Assembly (NCBI GenBank): GCA_012026675.1
Contig: VEPA01000080.1
Span: 1 to 32,148, forward strand
From: Betaproteobacteria bacterium
GTDB lineage: Bacteria; Pseudomonadota; Gammaproteobacteria; Burkholderiales; Rhodocyclaceae
Reading direction: 5' to 3'
DNA: 32,148 nucleotides
Shown here: one piece after another, positions 16,959 through 25,142 of the stretch
Position numbering within the stretch: the stretch's first letter is position 1
Layout: every line of letters begins with the position of its first letter
Notes under the pieces: model-generated
What the model was told of the DNA's origin: nothing
Database searches by the model: none
Seen by the model: the letters and a program-made list of their open reading frames with translations, nothing else
Position numbers and translations under genes: made by a program

Positions 16959-16983
16959 ACTGGCGCCAGTGCTTTGCTGGCGC
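16959..16983 (+). promoter_or_regulatory. Overlapping inverted repeats at the start of the kor leader
   Basis: A perfect 12-bp palindrome ACTGGCGCCAGT (16959-16970) overlaps a second inverted repeat, GCGCCAG (16963-16969) with CTGGCGC (16977-16983) around TGCTTTG. The two pairings are mutually exclusive in RNA. As DNA they form a direct/inverted array just downstream of the predicted start site, suited to a repressor; as RNA they could affect the leader. Confidence 0.4.
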
Positions 16984-17019
16984 ACCTCGAGCAGCACCGT
17001 AACCGGAGACTGAGCGCAC

Positions 17020-18807
17020 GTGAAACCGACGAATATCGGCGCCCACGACTATTTTCACAAAGTCGTGGATTGTCAGTGGGCCTGTCCGGCCCATACCCCC
17101 GTTCCAGAATACATCCGCCTGATCGCTGCCGGCCGATACTCGGATGCCTACATGATCAACTGGCGCTCGAATGTCTTTCCGGGAATTCTTGGCCGCGTGT
17201 GCGATCGTCCGTGCGAGCCGGCCTGTCGCCGCGGAAGGGTCGACACGGAACCGGTGGCGATCTGCCGGTTGAAGCGTGTCTGCGCCGACCTCAAGGACGA
17301 CATTCAGGATCGCCTGCCGCGCGCGCCTGACAAGAAGAACGGCAAGCGGATTGCCTGTGTCGGTGCCGGACCCGCCTCGCTGACCGTGGCGCGCGACCTG
17401 GCCTCGATCGGTTATCAGGTCACCGTGTTCGATAGCGGCCCCTTGCCCGGCGGCATGATGCGCAGCCAGATTCCGAAATTCCGCCTGCCCGACACCGTGA
17501 TCGACGAAGAGTGCGGCTACATCATCAACCTGGGCGTCGAGACCCGCTACAACCAATGGGTGAACAGTCTGCGCGAGCTGGTGGATGGCGATTGGGACGC
17601 CGTCTTCGTCGGCACCGGCGCGCCGCGCGGGCGCGATGCGCCGATCCCTGGCCGCCAGGAAGCCGCCAAGTACATCCATATCGGCATTGAATGGCTGGCC
17701 AATGTGGCATTCGGCCATACGACGCCGATTTCGGAGCGCGTGATCGTGCTGGGCGGCGGCGCCACGGCCATGGACTGCTGCCGTTCGGCGCGCCGGATGG
17801 GCGGCGAGGACGTCAAGGTCATCGTTCGCAGCGGCTTCGAGGAAATGAAGGCCTCGCCCTGGGAGAAGGAAGAGGCCATCCATGAAGGCATTCCCATCCT
17901 CAACATGCGCGTGCCCAAGGAGTTCCGCCACGACAACGGTAAGTTGAGCGGCGTGCTGTTCGAAATCGTGCGCGCCGAGTACGATGCCAAGGGCCGGCGC
18001 AGCCTGATTCCGACCGGCGAGCCCGACGAGTTCCACGAATGCGACGAGGTCCTGGTGGCAATCGGCCAGGAAACCGCCTTCCCCTGGATCGAGAAGGACA
18101 TCGGCCTCGAATTCGACAAGTGGGAGATGCCGGTGCTGAACCCGGCAACGCTGCAATCGACTCTGCCGAAGGTGATTTTCGGCGGCGATGCCGCGCTTGG
18201 TCCGAAGAACATCATCACCGCGGCCGCCCAGGGCCACGAGGCGGCAATTTCCATTGACCTGTTTTGCCGCGGCAAAGACCTGCTGAAGCGCCCGCCGCCG
18301 ATGACCAACCTCGTCAGCCAGAAGATGGGCATCCACGAGTGGAGCTACGACAACCAGGTTTCCGAGGAAGAGCGCAAGAAGGTGCCGGTCAAGGCGCTGG
18401 AAAAGACCCTCAAGGACATCAAGCTCGAACTCGAAATGGGCTTCGATCCCTTCATGGCTTGCGCCGAGGCGGAGCGCTGCCTCAACTGCGACATCGAGAC
18501 GGTGTTCACGGCCAAGGGCTGCATCGAATGCGATGCCTGTGTCGATATCTGCCCGACGGAATGCATCACTTTCACCAGCAACGGCGAGGAGGACGATCTG
18601 CGCGGTCGCCTCAAGGCGCCGGCGAAGAACCATGATCAGGCGCTGTATGTCTCGGACGTGCTGAAGACCGGGCGGGTCATGGTCAAGGACGAGAACATCT
18701 GCCTGCATTGCGGGATGTGCGCCGAGCGTTGCCCCACGGGCGCCTGGGACATGCAGAAATTCTTCCTGCAATGTGCCGAAGCAGGAACGGAGCCGAAAAG
18801 GACATGA
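17020..18807 (+). CDS. FAD/iron-sulfur NAD(P) oxidoreductase subunit of a 2-oxoacid oxidoreductase (KorC-like, GltD-like)
   Basis: 595 residues from a GTG start, with CCGGAG 12 nt upstream. The N-terminal 90 residues are a Fer4_20-type domain with paired cysteines (CQWACPAHTPVPEY; GRVCDRPCEPACRRG). Next are an FAD-binding loop CVGAGPASLTVARDLA (about 113-128) and an NAD(P) loop VLGGGATAMDCC (about 245-256), as in the glutamate synthase small subunit. The C-terminus carries two [4Fe-4S] motifs: C501-x2-C504-x2-C507-x3-C511 and C561-x2-C564-x2-C567-x3-C571. It overlaps korA by ATGA. Its likely role is to pass electrons from the KorAB clusters to NAD(P)+, or the reverse. The set matches the three-subunit 2-oxoglutarate:NADP+ oxidoreductase I recall from Azoarcus evansii; substrate and NAD/NADP preference are inferred. 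Confidence 0.85.
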   Translation: MKPTNIGAHDYFHKVVDCQWACPAHTPVPEYIRLIAAGRYSDAYMINWRSNVFPGILGRVCDRPCEPACRRGRVDTEPVAICRLKRVCADLKDDIQDRLPRAPDKKNGKRIACVGAGPASLTVARDLASIGYQVTVFDSGPLPGGMMRSQIPKFRLPDTVIDEECGYIINLGVETRYNQWVNSLRELVDGDWDAVFVGTGAPRGRDAPIPGRQEAAKYIHIGIEWLANVAFGHTTPISERVIVLGGGATAMDCCRSARRMGGEDVKVIVRSGFEEMKASPWEKEEAIHEGIPILNMRVPKEFRHDNGKLSGVLFEIVRAEYDAKGRRSLIPTGEPDEFHECDEVLVAIGQETAFPWIEKDIGLEFDKWEMPVLNPATLQSTLPKVIFGGDAALGPKNIITAAAQGHEAAISIDLFCRGKDLLKRPPPMTNLVSQKMGIHEWSYDNQVSEEERKKVPVKALEKTLKDIKLELEMGFDPFMACAEAERCLNCDIETVFTAKGCIECDACVDICPTECITFTSNGEEDDLRGRLKAPAKNHDQALYVSDVLKTGRVMVKDENICLHCGMCAERCPTGAWDMQKFFLQCAEAGTEPKRT

Positions 18808-20654
18808 GTGCCATGAAACCAATCCACAGCACCAACGATTTCGTCATCAAGTTTGCCAACGTCAATGGTTCGGGTTCCGCCTCCGCCAACGAGATGTTTG
18901 CCCGAGCCATCATGCGCATGGGCGTGCCGGTGGCGCCGCGCAATATTTTTCCATCGAACATCCAGGGCATGCCGACCTGGTACGAGATGCGCGTCTCGGC
19001 GGCGGGCTGGCTTGGCCGTCGTGGGGGGTGCGACCTCATGGTGGCGATGAATCCGCAAACCTGGGACCGCGACATTGCCGAGATCGAGCCCGGCGGCTAC
19101 CTGTTCTACGACTCGACCAAAGCGCAGCCCCGCTCGCGTTTCCGCGAAGACATCACGGTGCTGGGCATTCCCCTCACCGAGATATGCAACCGCGAATACA
19201 CCGACGCCCGCCAGCGCCAGCTGTTCAAGAACATCATGTACGTCGGTGCGCTGACGGCCTTGCTCGGCATGGATTTCAGCGTCGTCGAGAAGCTGATCGC
19301 CGACCAGTACCGCGGCAAGGACAAGCTGATCGATGCCAACGTCAATGCGCTGAAGCTGGGCTACGAGCATGCCATGCAGAATCTTTCCTGCCCGATCGGC
19401 TTGCGCGTCGAGCGTGCCGACGGTGTCGGCAAGCAGATTTTCATCAACGGCAACAATGCCTGCGGTCTTGGCGCGGTGTATGGCGGTGCCACGGTTGCCG
19501 GCTGGTACCCGATCACGCCGTCGACTTCTGTGATCGAGGCCTTCGGCAGCTATTGCCGCAAGTACCGCACCGACCCCGACAACGGCATGGCGCGCTACGC
19601 GATTGTCCAGGCCGAGGACGAACTGGCCTCGATCGGCATGGTCATCGGCGCTGCCTGGAACGGCGCCCGTGCGTTTACCGCGACTTCCGGCCCAGGCATT
19701 TCGCTGATGCAGGAGTTCTTCGGCCTGGCCTATTTCGCCGAAGTGCCGGTCGTCGTGTTCAACGTGCAGCGCGGCGGGCCTTCCACCGGCATGCCGACGC
19801 GCACCCAGCAGTCCGACCTGATCGCCTGCGCCTACGCATCCCACGGCGACACCAAGCATGTGCTGCTGTTTCCGGAAGACCCCTATGAGTGCTTCACGCT
19901 CGGCGCCCAGGCCTTTGACCTCGCGGATCGCCTGCAGACGCCGGTATTCGTCCTGCTCGATCTTGACATCGGCATGAATGACAGACTGTGCCAGCCTTTT
20001 GATTGGGACGACCAGCGCCGTTATGATCGCGGCAAGGTGATGACCGCGGAACAACTCGAAGCGGGCAAGAATTTCGGCCGCTATCTCGATGTCGATGGCG
20101 ACGGCATACCCTGGCGCACGATTCCCGGCACACATCCGACCAAGGGCGCTTTCTTCAGCCGGGGCACCACGCGCAACGCCTACGCCAAGTACAGCGAAGC
20201 CGGCACGGACTATGTGTACAACATGGAGCGCCTGCGGCGCAAGTTCGAAACGGCCAAGAAGATGGTCCCGGCGCCGGTGCTGAAGCCCGCATCCCAGGCC
20301 ACCCGCTTTGGCGCTATCCATTATGGCTCGACCAGTCCGGCCATGGCCGAGGCGTCGGCGCTGCTCGAAGCCCAGGGAATCCATGTCGACACCCTGCGCG
20401 TGCGCGGCTTCCCGTTTGCCGACGAAGTCATCGACTTCATCAACGACCATGATGTCGTTTTCGTCGTTGAGCAGAACGAAAGCGGCCAGTTGCGCATGTT
20501 GCTGCTGACTGAAGGCGAAATCGATCCGAAGAAACTGGTCCGCGTCCTGCACTACGACGGCACCCCGATCACCGCCCGCTTCATTGCCGGCAGGATTGGC
20601 GACGCATTGTCGGAACACAAGGTGACTCCCATTCGCAAACAGGTGGCCTCATGA
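18804..20654 (+). CDS. korA: 2-oxoacid:acceptor oxidoreductase, fused gamma-alpha subunit (KorA-like)
   Basis: 616 residues from the ATG at 18804, chosen for its ATGA overlap with the previous gene and AAAAGG upstream; an ATG at 18813 is the alternative. Residues about 10-195 are the gamma domain (FVIKFANVNGSGSASANEMFARAIMRMGVPVAPRNIFPSNIQGMPTWYEMRVS). Residues about 210-450 are the pyrimidine-binding alpha domain (GNNACGLGAVYGGATVAGWYPITPSTSVIE; EDELASIGMVIGAAWNGARAFTATSGPGISLMQEFFGLA; QRGGPSTGMPTRTQQSDL). The C-terminal part is the transketolase-C-like domain (GFPFADEVIDFINDHDVVFVVEQN). The enzyme oxidatively decarboxylates a 2-oxoacid to acyl-CoA. 2-Oxoglutarate is the likely substrate by analogy with aromatic degraders, but pyruvate or arylpyruvate cannot be excluded. 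Confidence 0.9.
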   Translation: MSAMKPIHSTNDFVIKFANVNGSGSASANEMFARAIMRMGVPVAPRNIFPSNIQGMPTWYEMRVSAAGWLGRRGGCDLMVAMNPQTWDRDIAEIEPGGYLFYDSTKAQPRSRFREDITVLGIPLTEICNREYTDARQRQLFKNIMYVGALTALLGMDFSVVEKLIADQYRGKDKLIDANVNALKLGYEHAMQNLSCPIGLRVERADGVGKQIFINGNNACGLGAVYGGATVAGWYPITPSTSVIEAFGSYCRKYRTDPDNGMARYAIVQAEDELASIGMVIGAAWNGARAFTATSGPGISLMQEFFGLAYFAEVPVVVFNVQRGGPSTGMPTRTQQSDLIACAYASHGDTKHVLLFPEDPYECFTLGAQAFDLADRLQTPVFVLLDLDIGMNDRLCQPFDWDDQRRYDRGKVMTAEQLEAGKNFGRYLDVDGDGIPWRTIPGTHPTKGAFFSRGTTRNAYAKYSEAGTDYVYNMERLRRKFETAKKMVPAPVLKPASQATRFGAIHYGSTSPAMAEASALLEAQGIHVDTLRVRGFPFADEVIDFINDHDVVFVVEQNESGQLRMLLLTEGEIDPKKLVRVLHYDGTPITARFIAGRIGDALSEHKVTPIRKQVAS

Positions 20655-21706
20655 CCTATCTCGCCAAACCGAAACTGCTGCGGACCGATGCCCCGAAGAA
20701 TTCGCTGGGCTATACGCGGCGCGACTATGAAGGCGCCATTTCGACGCTGTGTGCCGGCTGCGGTCACGATTCGATCAGCGCCGCGATCGTGCAGGCCTGC
20801 TTCGATCTCGACATCGAGCCGCACCGGGTGGCCAAGCTCTCGGGCATCGGCTGCTCGTCGAAAACGCCGGACTATTTCCTCGGCGCCTCCCACGGCTTCA
20901 ACACCACGCACGGCCGGATGCCCTCGGTGCTGACGGGCGCCGCCCTGGCCAATCGCGACCTGACCTACATGGGCATCTCGGGTGACGGCGATTCGGCCTC
21001 GATCGGCATCGGCCAGTTCGCGCACGCCATGCGCCGCGGCGTGAACATGACCTACATCGTCGAGAACATCGGCGTCTACGGCCTCACCAAGGGCCAGTTC
21101 TCGGCTACGGCCGACAAGGGCTCGAAGAGCAAGCGCGGCGTCGTCAACAACGACACGCCGATCGATCTGGTGGCTCTGGCGCTGCAACTCGGCGCCAGCT
21201 ATGTCGCGCGCAGTTTCTCCGGCGACAAGGAACAGCTGATACCGCTGATCAAGGGCGCCCTGCGTCACCGCGGTCCGGCCTTCATCGACGTCATAAGCCC
21301 CTGCGTCACGTTCAACAACCACGCCGGCTCGACCAAGAGTTACGACTATGTGCGCGAGCACAACGACGCCGTCAATCGCCTGGACTTCATACTCCCGCGC
21401 GACCAGATCAACGCCACCTACGCCCCCGGCGAATTGCGCCGCATCGTTCAGCACGACGGCTCGATCCTGCATCTGCGCAAGCTGGATAGCGATTACGATC
21501 CCTCGGATCGCGTCGGCGCCATGAACCACCTGCAGGAGCGACATGCCCTGGGCGAAATTGTCACCGGCCTGCTCTATGTGGACAGCAGTGCCGAGGATCT
21601 GCATCGCCATCTGAATACGGTGGAGAAACCGCTGAACCAGCTCGGTGATGCCTATCTCTGTCCCGGCAGCAAGGCGCTGGACGCGCTCAACGCCTCGCTG
21701 CGCTAG
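20651..21706 (+). CDS. korB: 2-oxoacid:acceptor oxidoreductase, TPP-binding beta subunit (KorB-like)
   Basis: 351 residues, overlapping korA by ATGA. Iron-sulfur ligands fit the KorB pattern: C34-x2-C37 (CAGCGHD), C68 (SGIGCSSKTP) and C218 (VISPCVTFNNH). The TPP/Mg motif begins with GDGD at 111-114 and continues through QFAHAMRRGVNMTYIVENIGVYGLTKGQ, so the usual asparagine pair reads N139-I140. The C-terminal 100 residues are extended compared with short archaeal KorB (SYDYVREHNDAVNRLDFILPRDQINATY). With KorA it forms the decarboxylating core; its [4Fe-4S] cluster passes electrons to the KorC-like subunit. It is the last gene of the operon, 23 bp from the convergent protease gene. Confidence 0.9.
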   Translation: MTYLAKPKLLRTDAPKNSLGYTRRDYEGAISTLCAGCGHDSISAAIVQACFDLDIEPHRVAKLSGIGCSSKTPDYFLGASHGFNTTHGRMPSVLTGAALANRDLTYMGISGDGDSASIGIGQFAHAMRRGVNMTYIVENIGVYGLTKGQFSATADKGSKSKRGVVNNDTPIDLVALALQLGASYVARSFSGDKEQLIPLIKGALRHRGPAFIDVISPCVTFNNHAGSTKSYDYVREHNDAVNRLDFILPRDQINATYAPGELRRIVQHDGSILHLRKLDSDYDPSDRVGAMNHLQERHALGEIVTGLLYVDSSAEDLHRHLNTVEKPLNQLGDAYLCPGSKALDALNASLR

Positions 21707-21729
21707 CCAGCGGCGGCGCTTGTTCCCGC

Positions 21730-22896
21730 TTATTCCTTGGGCGGTTTCGGCCGCTTGCCGATGATGATGTCGACGCCAACGGCGCGACCTTCGCGCTTCA
21801 ATTCGAAGCGCGCGGTCTTGCCCGGCTCCAGTGCGGCGATCAGTTCCAGCATTGCCTGTGCATCCTTCACCGGTTTGCCCGCGACCTGGGTCAGCACGTC
21901 ACCCGGTTTGATGCCGGCCTTGTCTGCCGGACCGCCGCGCATTACGCCGGCAATCAGCGCACCTGAGGTGTCAGCCAGCTTGAAGGACTCGGCAAGTTCC
22001 GGGGTGAGTTCCTGTACCTCGATGCCGACCCAGCCGCGCGTCACGCCGCCGGTCTTCACGATCTGTTCCATGACGCTCTTCGCCAGCGAGACGGGGATTG
22101 CAAAGCCGATACCCATCGAGCCGCCGCTTTGCGAATAGATCGCCGTGTTGATGCCCACCAGATGGCCGTTGGCATCGACCAGCGCACCACCCGAATTGCC
22201 GGGATTGATCGCCGCGTCGGTCTGGATGAAGTTCTCGAAGGTGTTGATGCCCAGATGCGAGCGACCCAGCGCCGAGACGATGCCGGCTGTGACAGTCTGG
22301 CCGACGCCGAAGGGATTGCCGATGGCCAGCACCACGTCGCCGACACGCAGGGTGTCGCTGCTGCCGAAGGCGATTACCGGCAACTTGTGGTCGGCCGGGA
22401 TGCGCAGCACCGCCAGATCGGACTCCGGGTCCGAGCCGACTACACGAGCCTTGTACTTGTGTCCGTCGTTGTGGGCGACCTCGATCTCGTCGGCACCGTC
22501 GATCACGTGGAAGTTGGTCAGGATATATCCCTCGGGCGAGACCACCACACCGCTACCCAGTCCCGAGCGGCGCTGTGACTGTTCGCCGAAGCGATCGCCA
22601 AAAAAGTGACGGAAAATGGGGTCGTCGATGAAGGGATGGCGCGGACCCTTCACCTCCTGGCTGGTGAAAATATGCACCACTGCGGGAATCGCTTTTTTCG
22701 CTGCTTCCGCATGGGAACCCGGACGATAAATTTCACTGCCGGCGGGGGCTTCGACCACGGTGGCGACTTCGAAAACGCCGCCGCCCGAGGCGGCGGGCAG
22801 ATGGCTCAGCCACTCCGGCTTGAGTGTCTTGACAACGAACAGGACAGCAATGGCGACCGTGACGGGCTGGGCAAAAATCAGCCAAAGGCGGCGCAT
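21730..22896 (-). CDS. Membrane-anchored HtrA-type serine protease (DegS/DegQ/HhoB-like)
   Basis: 388 residues. An uncleaved N-terminal TM helix (LIFAQPVTVAIAVLFVV, about 6-22) anchors it facing the periplasm. The trypsin-like domain shows the triad H130 (TNFHVIDGADE), D160 (ESDLAVLRIP) and S235 (NPGNSGGALV). A single PDZ domain follows (about 285-375: GWVGIEVQELTPELAESF; GGPADKAGIKPGDVLTQVAGKPVKD). One TM helix plus one PDZ is the DegS architecture, but betaproteobacterial proteins of this type beside tat/NIF3 genes are often labelled DegQ or AlgW. Roles include envelope stress sensing by cleaving an anti-sigma factor, or quality control. It diverges from the NIF3 gene across 63 bp. Confidence 0.93.
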   Translation of the reverse strand: MRRLWLIFAQPVTVAIAVLFVVKTLKPEWLSHLPAASGGGVFEVATVVEAPAGSEIYRPGSHAEAAKKAIPAVVHIFTSQEVKGPRHPFIDDPIFRHFFGDRFGEQSQRRSGLGSGVVVSPEGYILTNFHVIDGADEIEVAHNDGHKYKARVVGSDPESDLAVLRIPADHKLPVIAFGSSDTLRVGDVVLAIGNPFGVGQTVTAGIVSALGRSHLGINTFENFIQTDAAINPGNSGGALVDANGHLVGINTAIYSQSGGSMGIGFAIPVSLAKSVMEQIVKTGGVTRGWVGIEVQELTPELAESFKLADTSGALIAGVMRGGPADKAGIKPGDVLTQVAGKPVKDAQAMLELIAALEPGKTARFELKREGRAVGVDIIIGKRPKPPKE

Positions 22897-22959
22897 AATT
22901 TGGTTTTCGTCGTGTTCCCGGCGTGGCCGGAGACGGTTTCCCTTGCGGGCGGGGTATGA

Positions 22960-23724
22960 ATGATGCCGGATGATTCGGTACTACGGGAAGATCTTCGCGC
23001 TGATCTGGATGCTCTGCTCGATGCCGCGCGCTTTCGCGATTATTGCCCAAACGGCCTGCAAGTGGAAGGTAGCGAGAGGATCGGGCGCATCGTCTGCGGG
23101 GTCACCGCCAGCCAGGCGCTGATCGAGGCTGCCATCGAACGCGATGCGGATGCGCTGCTGGTGCATCACGGCTGGTTCTGGAAAGCCGAAGACGCTCGCA
23201 TCACGGGTTTTCGCAAACGGCGCATGGCGCGCCTGCTGGCGCATGACATCAACCTGTTTGCCTACCATTTGCCGCTGGACGCCCATGCCACGCTGGGCAA
23301 CAACGCTCAGTTCGCGCTGCGTCTGGGCTGGACCGTCACGGGCCGCTTCGGCGAGCAGGAAATCGGCTTTGCCGGCGTTCCGCCAGCGCCGACTTTGGCC
23401 GGCGAACTGGCGCGGCAAATGGGGCAGGTGCTGGGTCGCGCACCCATGCTGATCGGCGATCCTGCGCACAGGGTGGAACGCATCGCCTGGTGCAGCGGCG
23501 GCGCGCAGGGTTACTTCGAAGGAGCCCTGGCAACAGGGGCGGACGTCTTCGTTTCGGGCGAGATCTCGGAACAGACCGTGCACCTTGCGCGGGAAACCGG
23601 GATGGCTTTCATCGCGGCGGGCCATCATGCAACGGAACGCTACGGCGTGATGGCGCTGGGCGCACATATGGCGCAAAGGTTCGGCATCCATTGCGAGTTT
23701 GTCGATATCGACAATCCGGTGTGA
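22960..23724 (+). CDS. NIF3/YbgI-family dinuclear metal protein
   Basis: 254 residues (adjacent ATGs at 22960 and 22963; GC-rich purine stretch upstream). Family motifs are RDYCPNGLQVEG (about 27-38), LLVHHGWFWK with metal ligands H69-H70, FAYHLPLDAH, and near the C-terminus GHHATERYGV. NIF3 proteins form toroidal hexamers with two metals per subunit; YbgI-type members have been linked to GTP cyclohydrolase-like or hydrolytic activity, and the cellular function is not settled. Beside degQ/htrA it is part of a neighbourhood often seen in betaproteobacteria, usually followed by petABC; here a second RND operon follows instead. Confidence 0.92.
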   Translation: MMPDDSVLREDLRADLDALLDAARFRDYCPNGLQVEGSERIGRIVCGVTASQALIEAAIERDADALLVHHGWFWKAEDARITGFRKRRMARLLAHDINLFAYHLPLDAHATLGNNAQFALRLGWTVTGRFGEQEIGFAGVPPAPTLAGELARQMGQVLGRAPMLIGDPAHRVERIAWCSGGAQGYFEGALATGADVFVSGEISEQTVHLARETGMAFIAAGHHATERYGVMALGAHMAQRFGIHCEFVDIDNPV

Positions 23725-23848
23725 GCCTTCCGGCAATTGCTGCGAGGCGTTGAACCGCCCTTTTAGCGCCGCGTCAGAACCTATCTTGATCTTGCCTGAT
23801 CGAATGTCTTGGTTTGCGGCTTGCTCGCGCCTGCCGACGGAAAGAAGC

Positions 23849-23878
23849 ATGACGGACGGTGACTGCCGCGTGTAGAAT
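23849..23878 (+). promoter_or_regulatory. Predicted promoter of the second RND operon
   Basis: ATGACG (23849-23854, 4 of 6 to TTGACA) and TAGAAT (23873-23878, 5 of 6 to TATAAT) are separated by 18 nt in the 256-bp gap between the NIF3 and adaptor genes. The start near 23885 falls just before a strong palindrome. Confidence 0.5.
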
Positions 23879-23888
23879 TCGCCCTTGG

Positions 23889-23910
23889 TTACTGACTCAT
23901 TGGTCAGTAA
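23889..23910. promoter_or_regulatory. TetR-type operator candidate for the second RND operon
   Basis: TTACTGAC (23889-23896) and GTCAGTAA (23903-23910) are perfect 8-bp inverted arms around TCATTG. The site lies at about +5 to +26 of the predicted promoter, where a bound dimer would block RNA polymerase. TetR-family repressors of RND pumps bind sites of this size and symmetry. The regulator gene is not in the window next to it. Confidence 0.6.
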
Positions 23911-23980
23911 TAATCCTCAACACGAGAATCGTAGTCTGGCGTCATGGATGCCGCGCCGATTCCCCACCCGAGAACGTCTC

Positions 23981-25141
23981 ATGCCATCGAAGAATCGCCC
24001 TCTGGTTATTGCCATTGCCGTTATCGGCCTGGCCTGTTTGGCAACTTTTGCCTGGTATGCCAATCAATCGGGCGGTGGCGCGCCGGCGGCAAGTGCCGCC
24101 AAGCCAGGTGCCCCGGCCGGTGGCCCGCCGGGCGGATTCGCGACGGCGGTTGAAATCGCCAAGGTGGCATCGGTCAAGCTTGATGACGAAGTCAGTGCTG
24201 TCGGCTCGCTGAAATCGGTTGACTCGGTAGTTTTGCGGCCCGAGGTTGCAGGGCGTGTCGCGGCGATCCGCTTTGCCGACGGCCAGAAGGCGGCAAAGGG
24301 CGACGTCCTTATCGAACTGGATGCCAGGACCCAGGCGGCTGAATTGCAGCAGGCCAAGGCCAATCTCGGGCTGGCGCAGGCCAACGCGAAGCGCAACGAA
24401 GACTTGTACCAGAAGAAATTCGTTTCGCAACGCGCGCTCGAAGAAACCCAGGCGCAGCTCAAGGTGCAGGAAGCCAGTGTTGCGCTGGCTGCCGCCAAGC
24501 TCGACAAGATGACGCTGCGGGCGCCGTTTGCCGGCGTCGTAGGTCTGCGCAGCGTATCGGTGGGCGATTACGTCAAGGAAGGCCAGGAACTGGTCAATTT
24601 TGAAGGCGTGGCGACGCTGAAGGTGGATTTCAGTTTGCCGGAAATGCACCTGGCCAAACTCGCCAGGGGCCAGCGCGTCGAACTGACCAGCGATGCAATG
24701 CCGGGCAAGCGCTTTGTGGCGACGGTAGATGCGATCGATCCACGAATAGACGCCAACGGCCGTTCCCTGGCCGTGCGGGCGAAGGTCGATAACGCCGACG
24801 GCGCGCTGCGCCCGGGCATGTTCATGCGCGTCCGCCTGATCTTCGCCAGCCGCGAAAACATTTTGACCATTCCGGAACAGGCGCTGGTTCCCGCGGCACA
24901 GGGAATTTCGGTCTTCGTCGTCAGTGACGGCAAGGCGAAGCAGACCTCGGTAAACCTCGGACAGCGCCATGCCGGCAGCGTCGAGATTGTCGAGGGATTG
25001 AAGGCGGGCGATAGCGTCGTGACGGCGGGTCAGCTCAAACTGCGCGACGGTGCGCAGGTCAAGCCGGTCGAGGCGGCGGCGCCGGACGGCACGAGCAGTA
25101 AGGCGGCCATGGCGGAAACCAGGCCGGCACAGGGCAGGTGA
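23981..25141 (+). CDS. RND efflux periplasmic adaptor, membrane-anchored
   Basis: 386 residues from the ATG at 23981. The frame stays open back to 23885, but those codons cross the operator, so a start at 23981 or 23948 is preferred; neither has a strong Shine-Dalgarno. The N-terminus MPSKNRPLVIAIAVIGLACLATFAWYA is a signal anchor without a lipobox. The adaptor fold is clear: VVLRPEVAGRVAAIRFADGQKAAKGDVLIELD, the coiled-coil hairpin (QAAELQQAKANLGLAQANAKRNEDLYQKKFVSQRALEETQ), MTLRAPFAGVVGLRSVSVGDYV, the barrel SLPEMHLAKLARGQRVELTSDAMPGKRFVATV and ENILTIPEQALVPAAQG. It is closer to the MdtA/MexH/TriA branch than the first adaptor. The pump gene begins one base after its stop. Confidence 0.9.
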   Translation: MPSKNRPLVIAIAVIGLACLATFAWYANQSGGGAPAASAAKPGAPAGGPPGGFATAVEIAKVASVKLDDEVSAVGSLKSVDSVVLRPEVAGRVAAIRFADGQKAAKGDVLIELDARTQAAELQQAKANLGLAQANAKRNEDLYQKKFVSQRALEETQAQLKVQEASVALAAAKLDKMTLRAPFAGVVGLRSVSVGDYVKEGQELVNFEGVATLKVDFSLPEMHLAKLARGQRVELTSDAMPGKRFVATVDAIDPRIDANGRSLAVRAKVDNADGALRPGMFMRVRLIFASRENILTIPEQALVPAAQGISVFVVSDGKAKQTSVNLGQRHAGSVEIVEGLKAGDSVVTAGQLKLRDGAQVKPVEAAAPDGTSSKAAMAETRPAQGR

Positions 25142-25142
25142 G

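Noticed and set aside
16885-16983. FNR/ANR site in the kor control region
   Set aside because: No TTGAT-N4-ATCAA-like sequence is present; the palindromes are of a different type.
18708-18803. N-terminal extension of korA
   Set aside because: It would overlap the second ferredoxin motif of the previous gene and has no family similarity; the ATGA junction at 18804 is the natural start.
25050-25142. Arg-rich N-terminal extension of the second RND pump
   Set aside because: It lies inside the adaptor gene in another frame, and RND pumps begin directly with the TM1 segment found at 25143.
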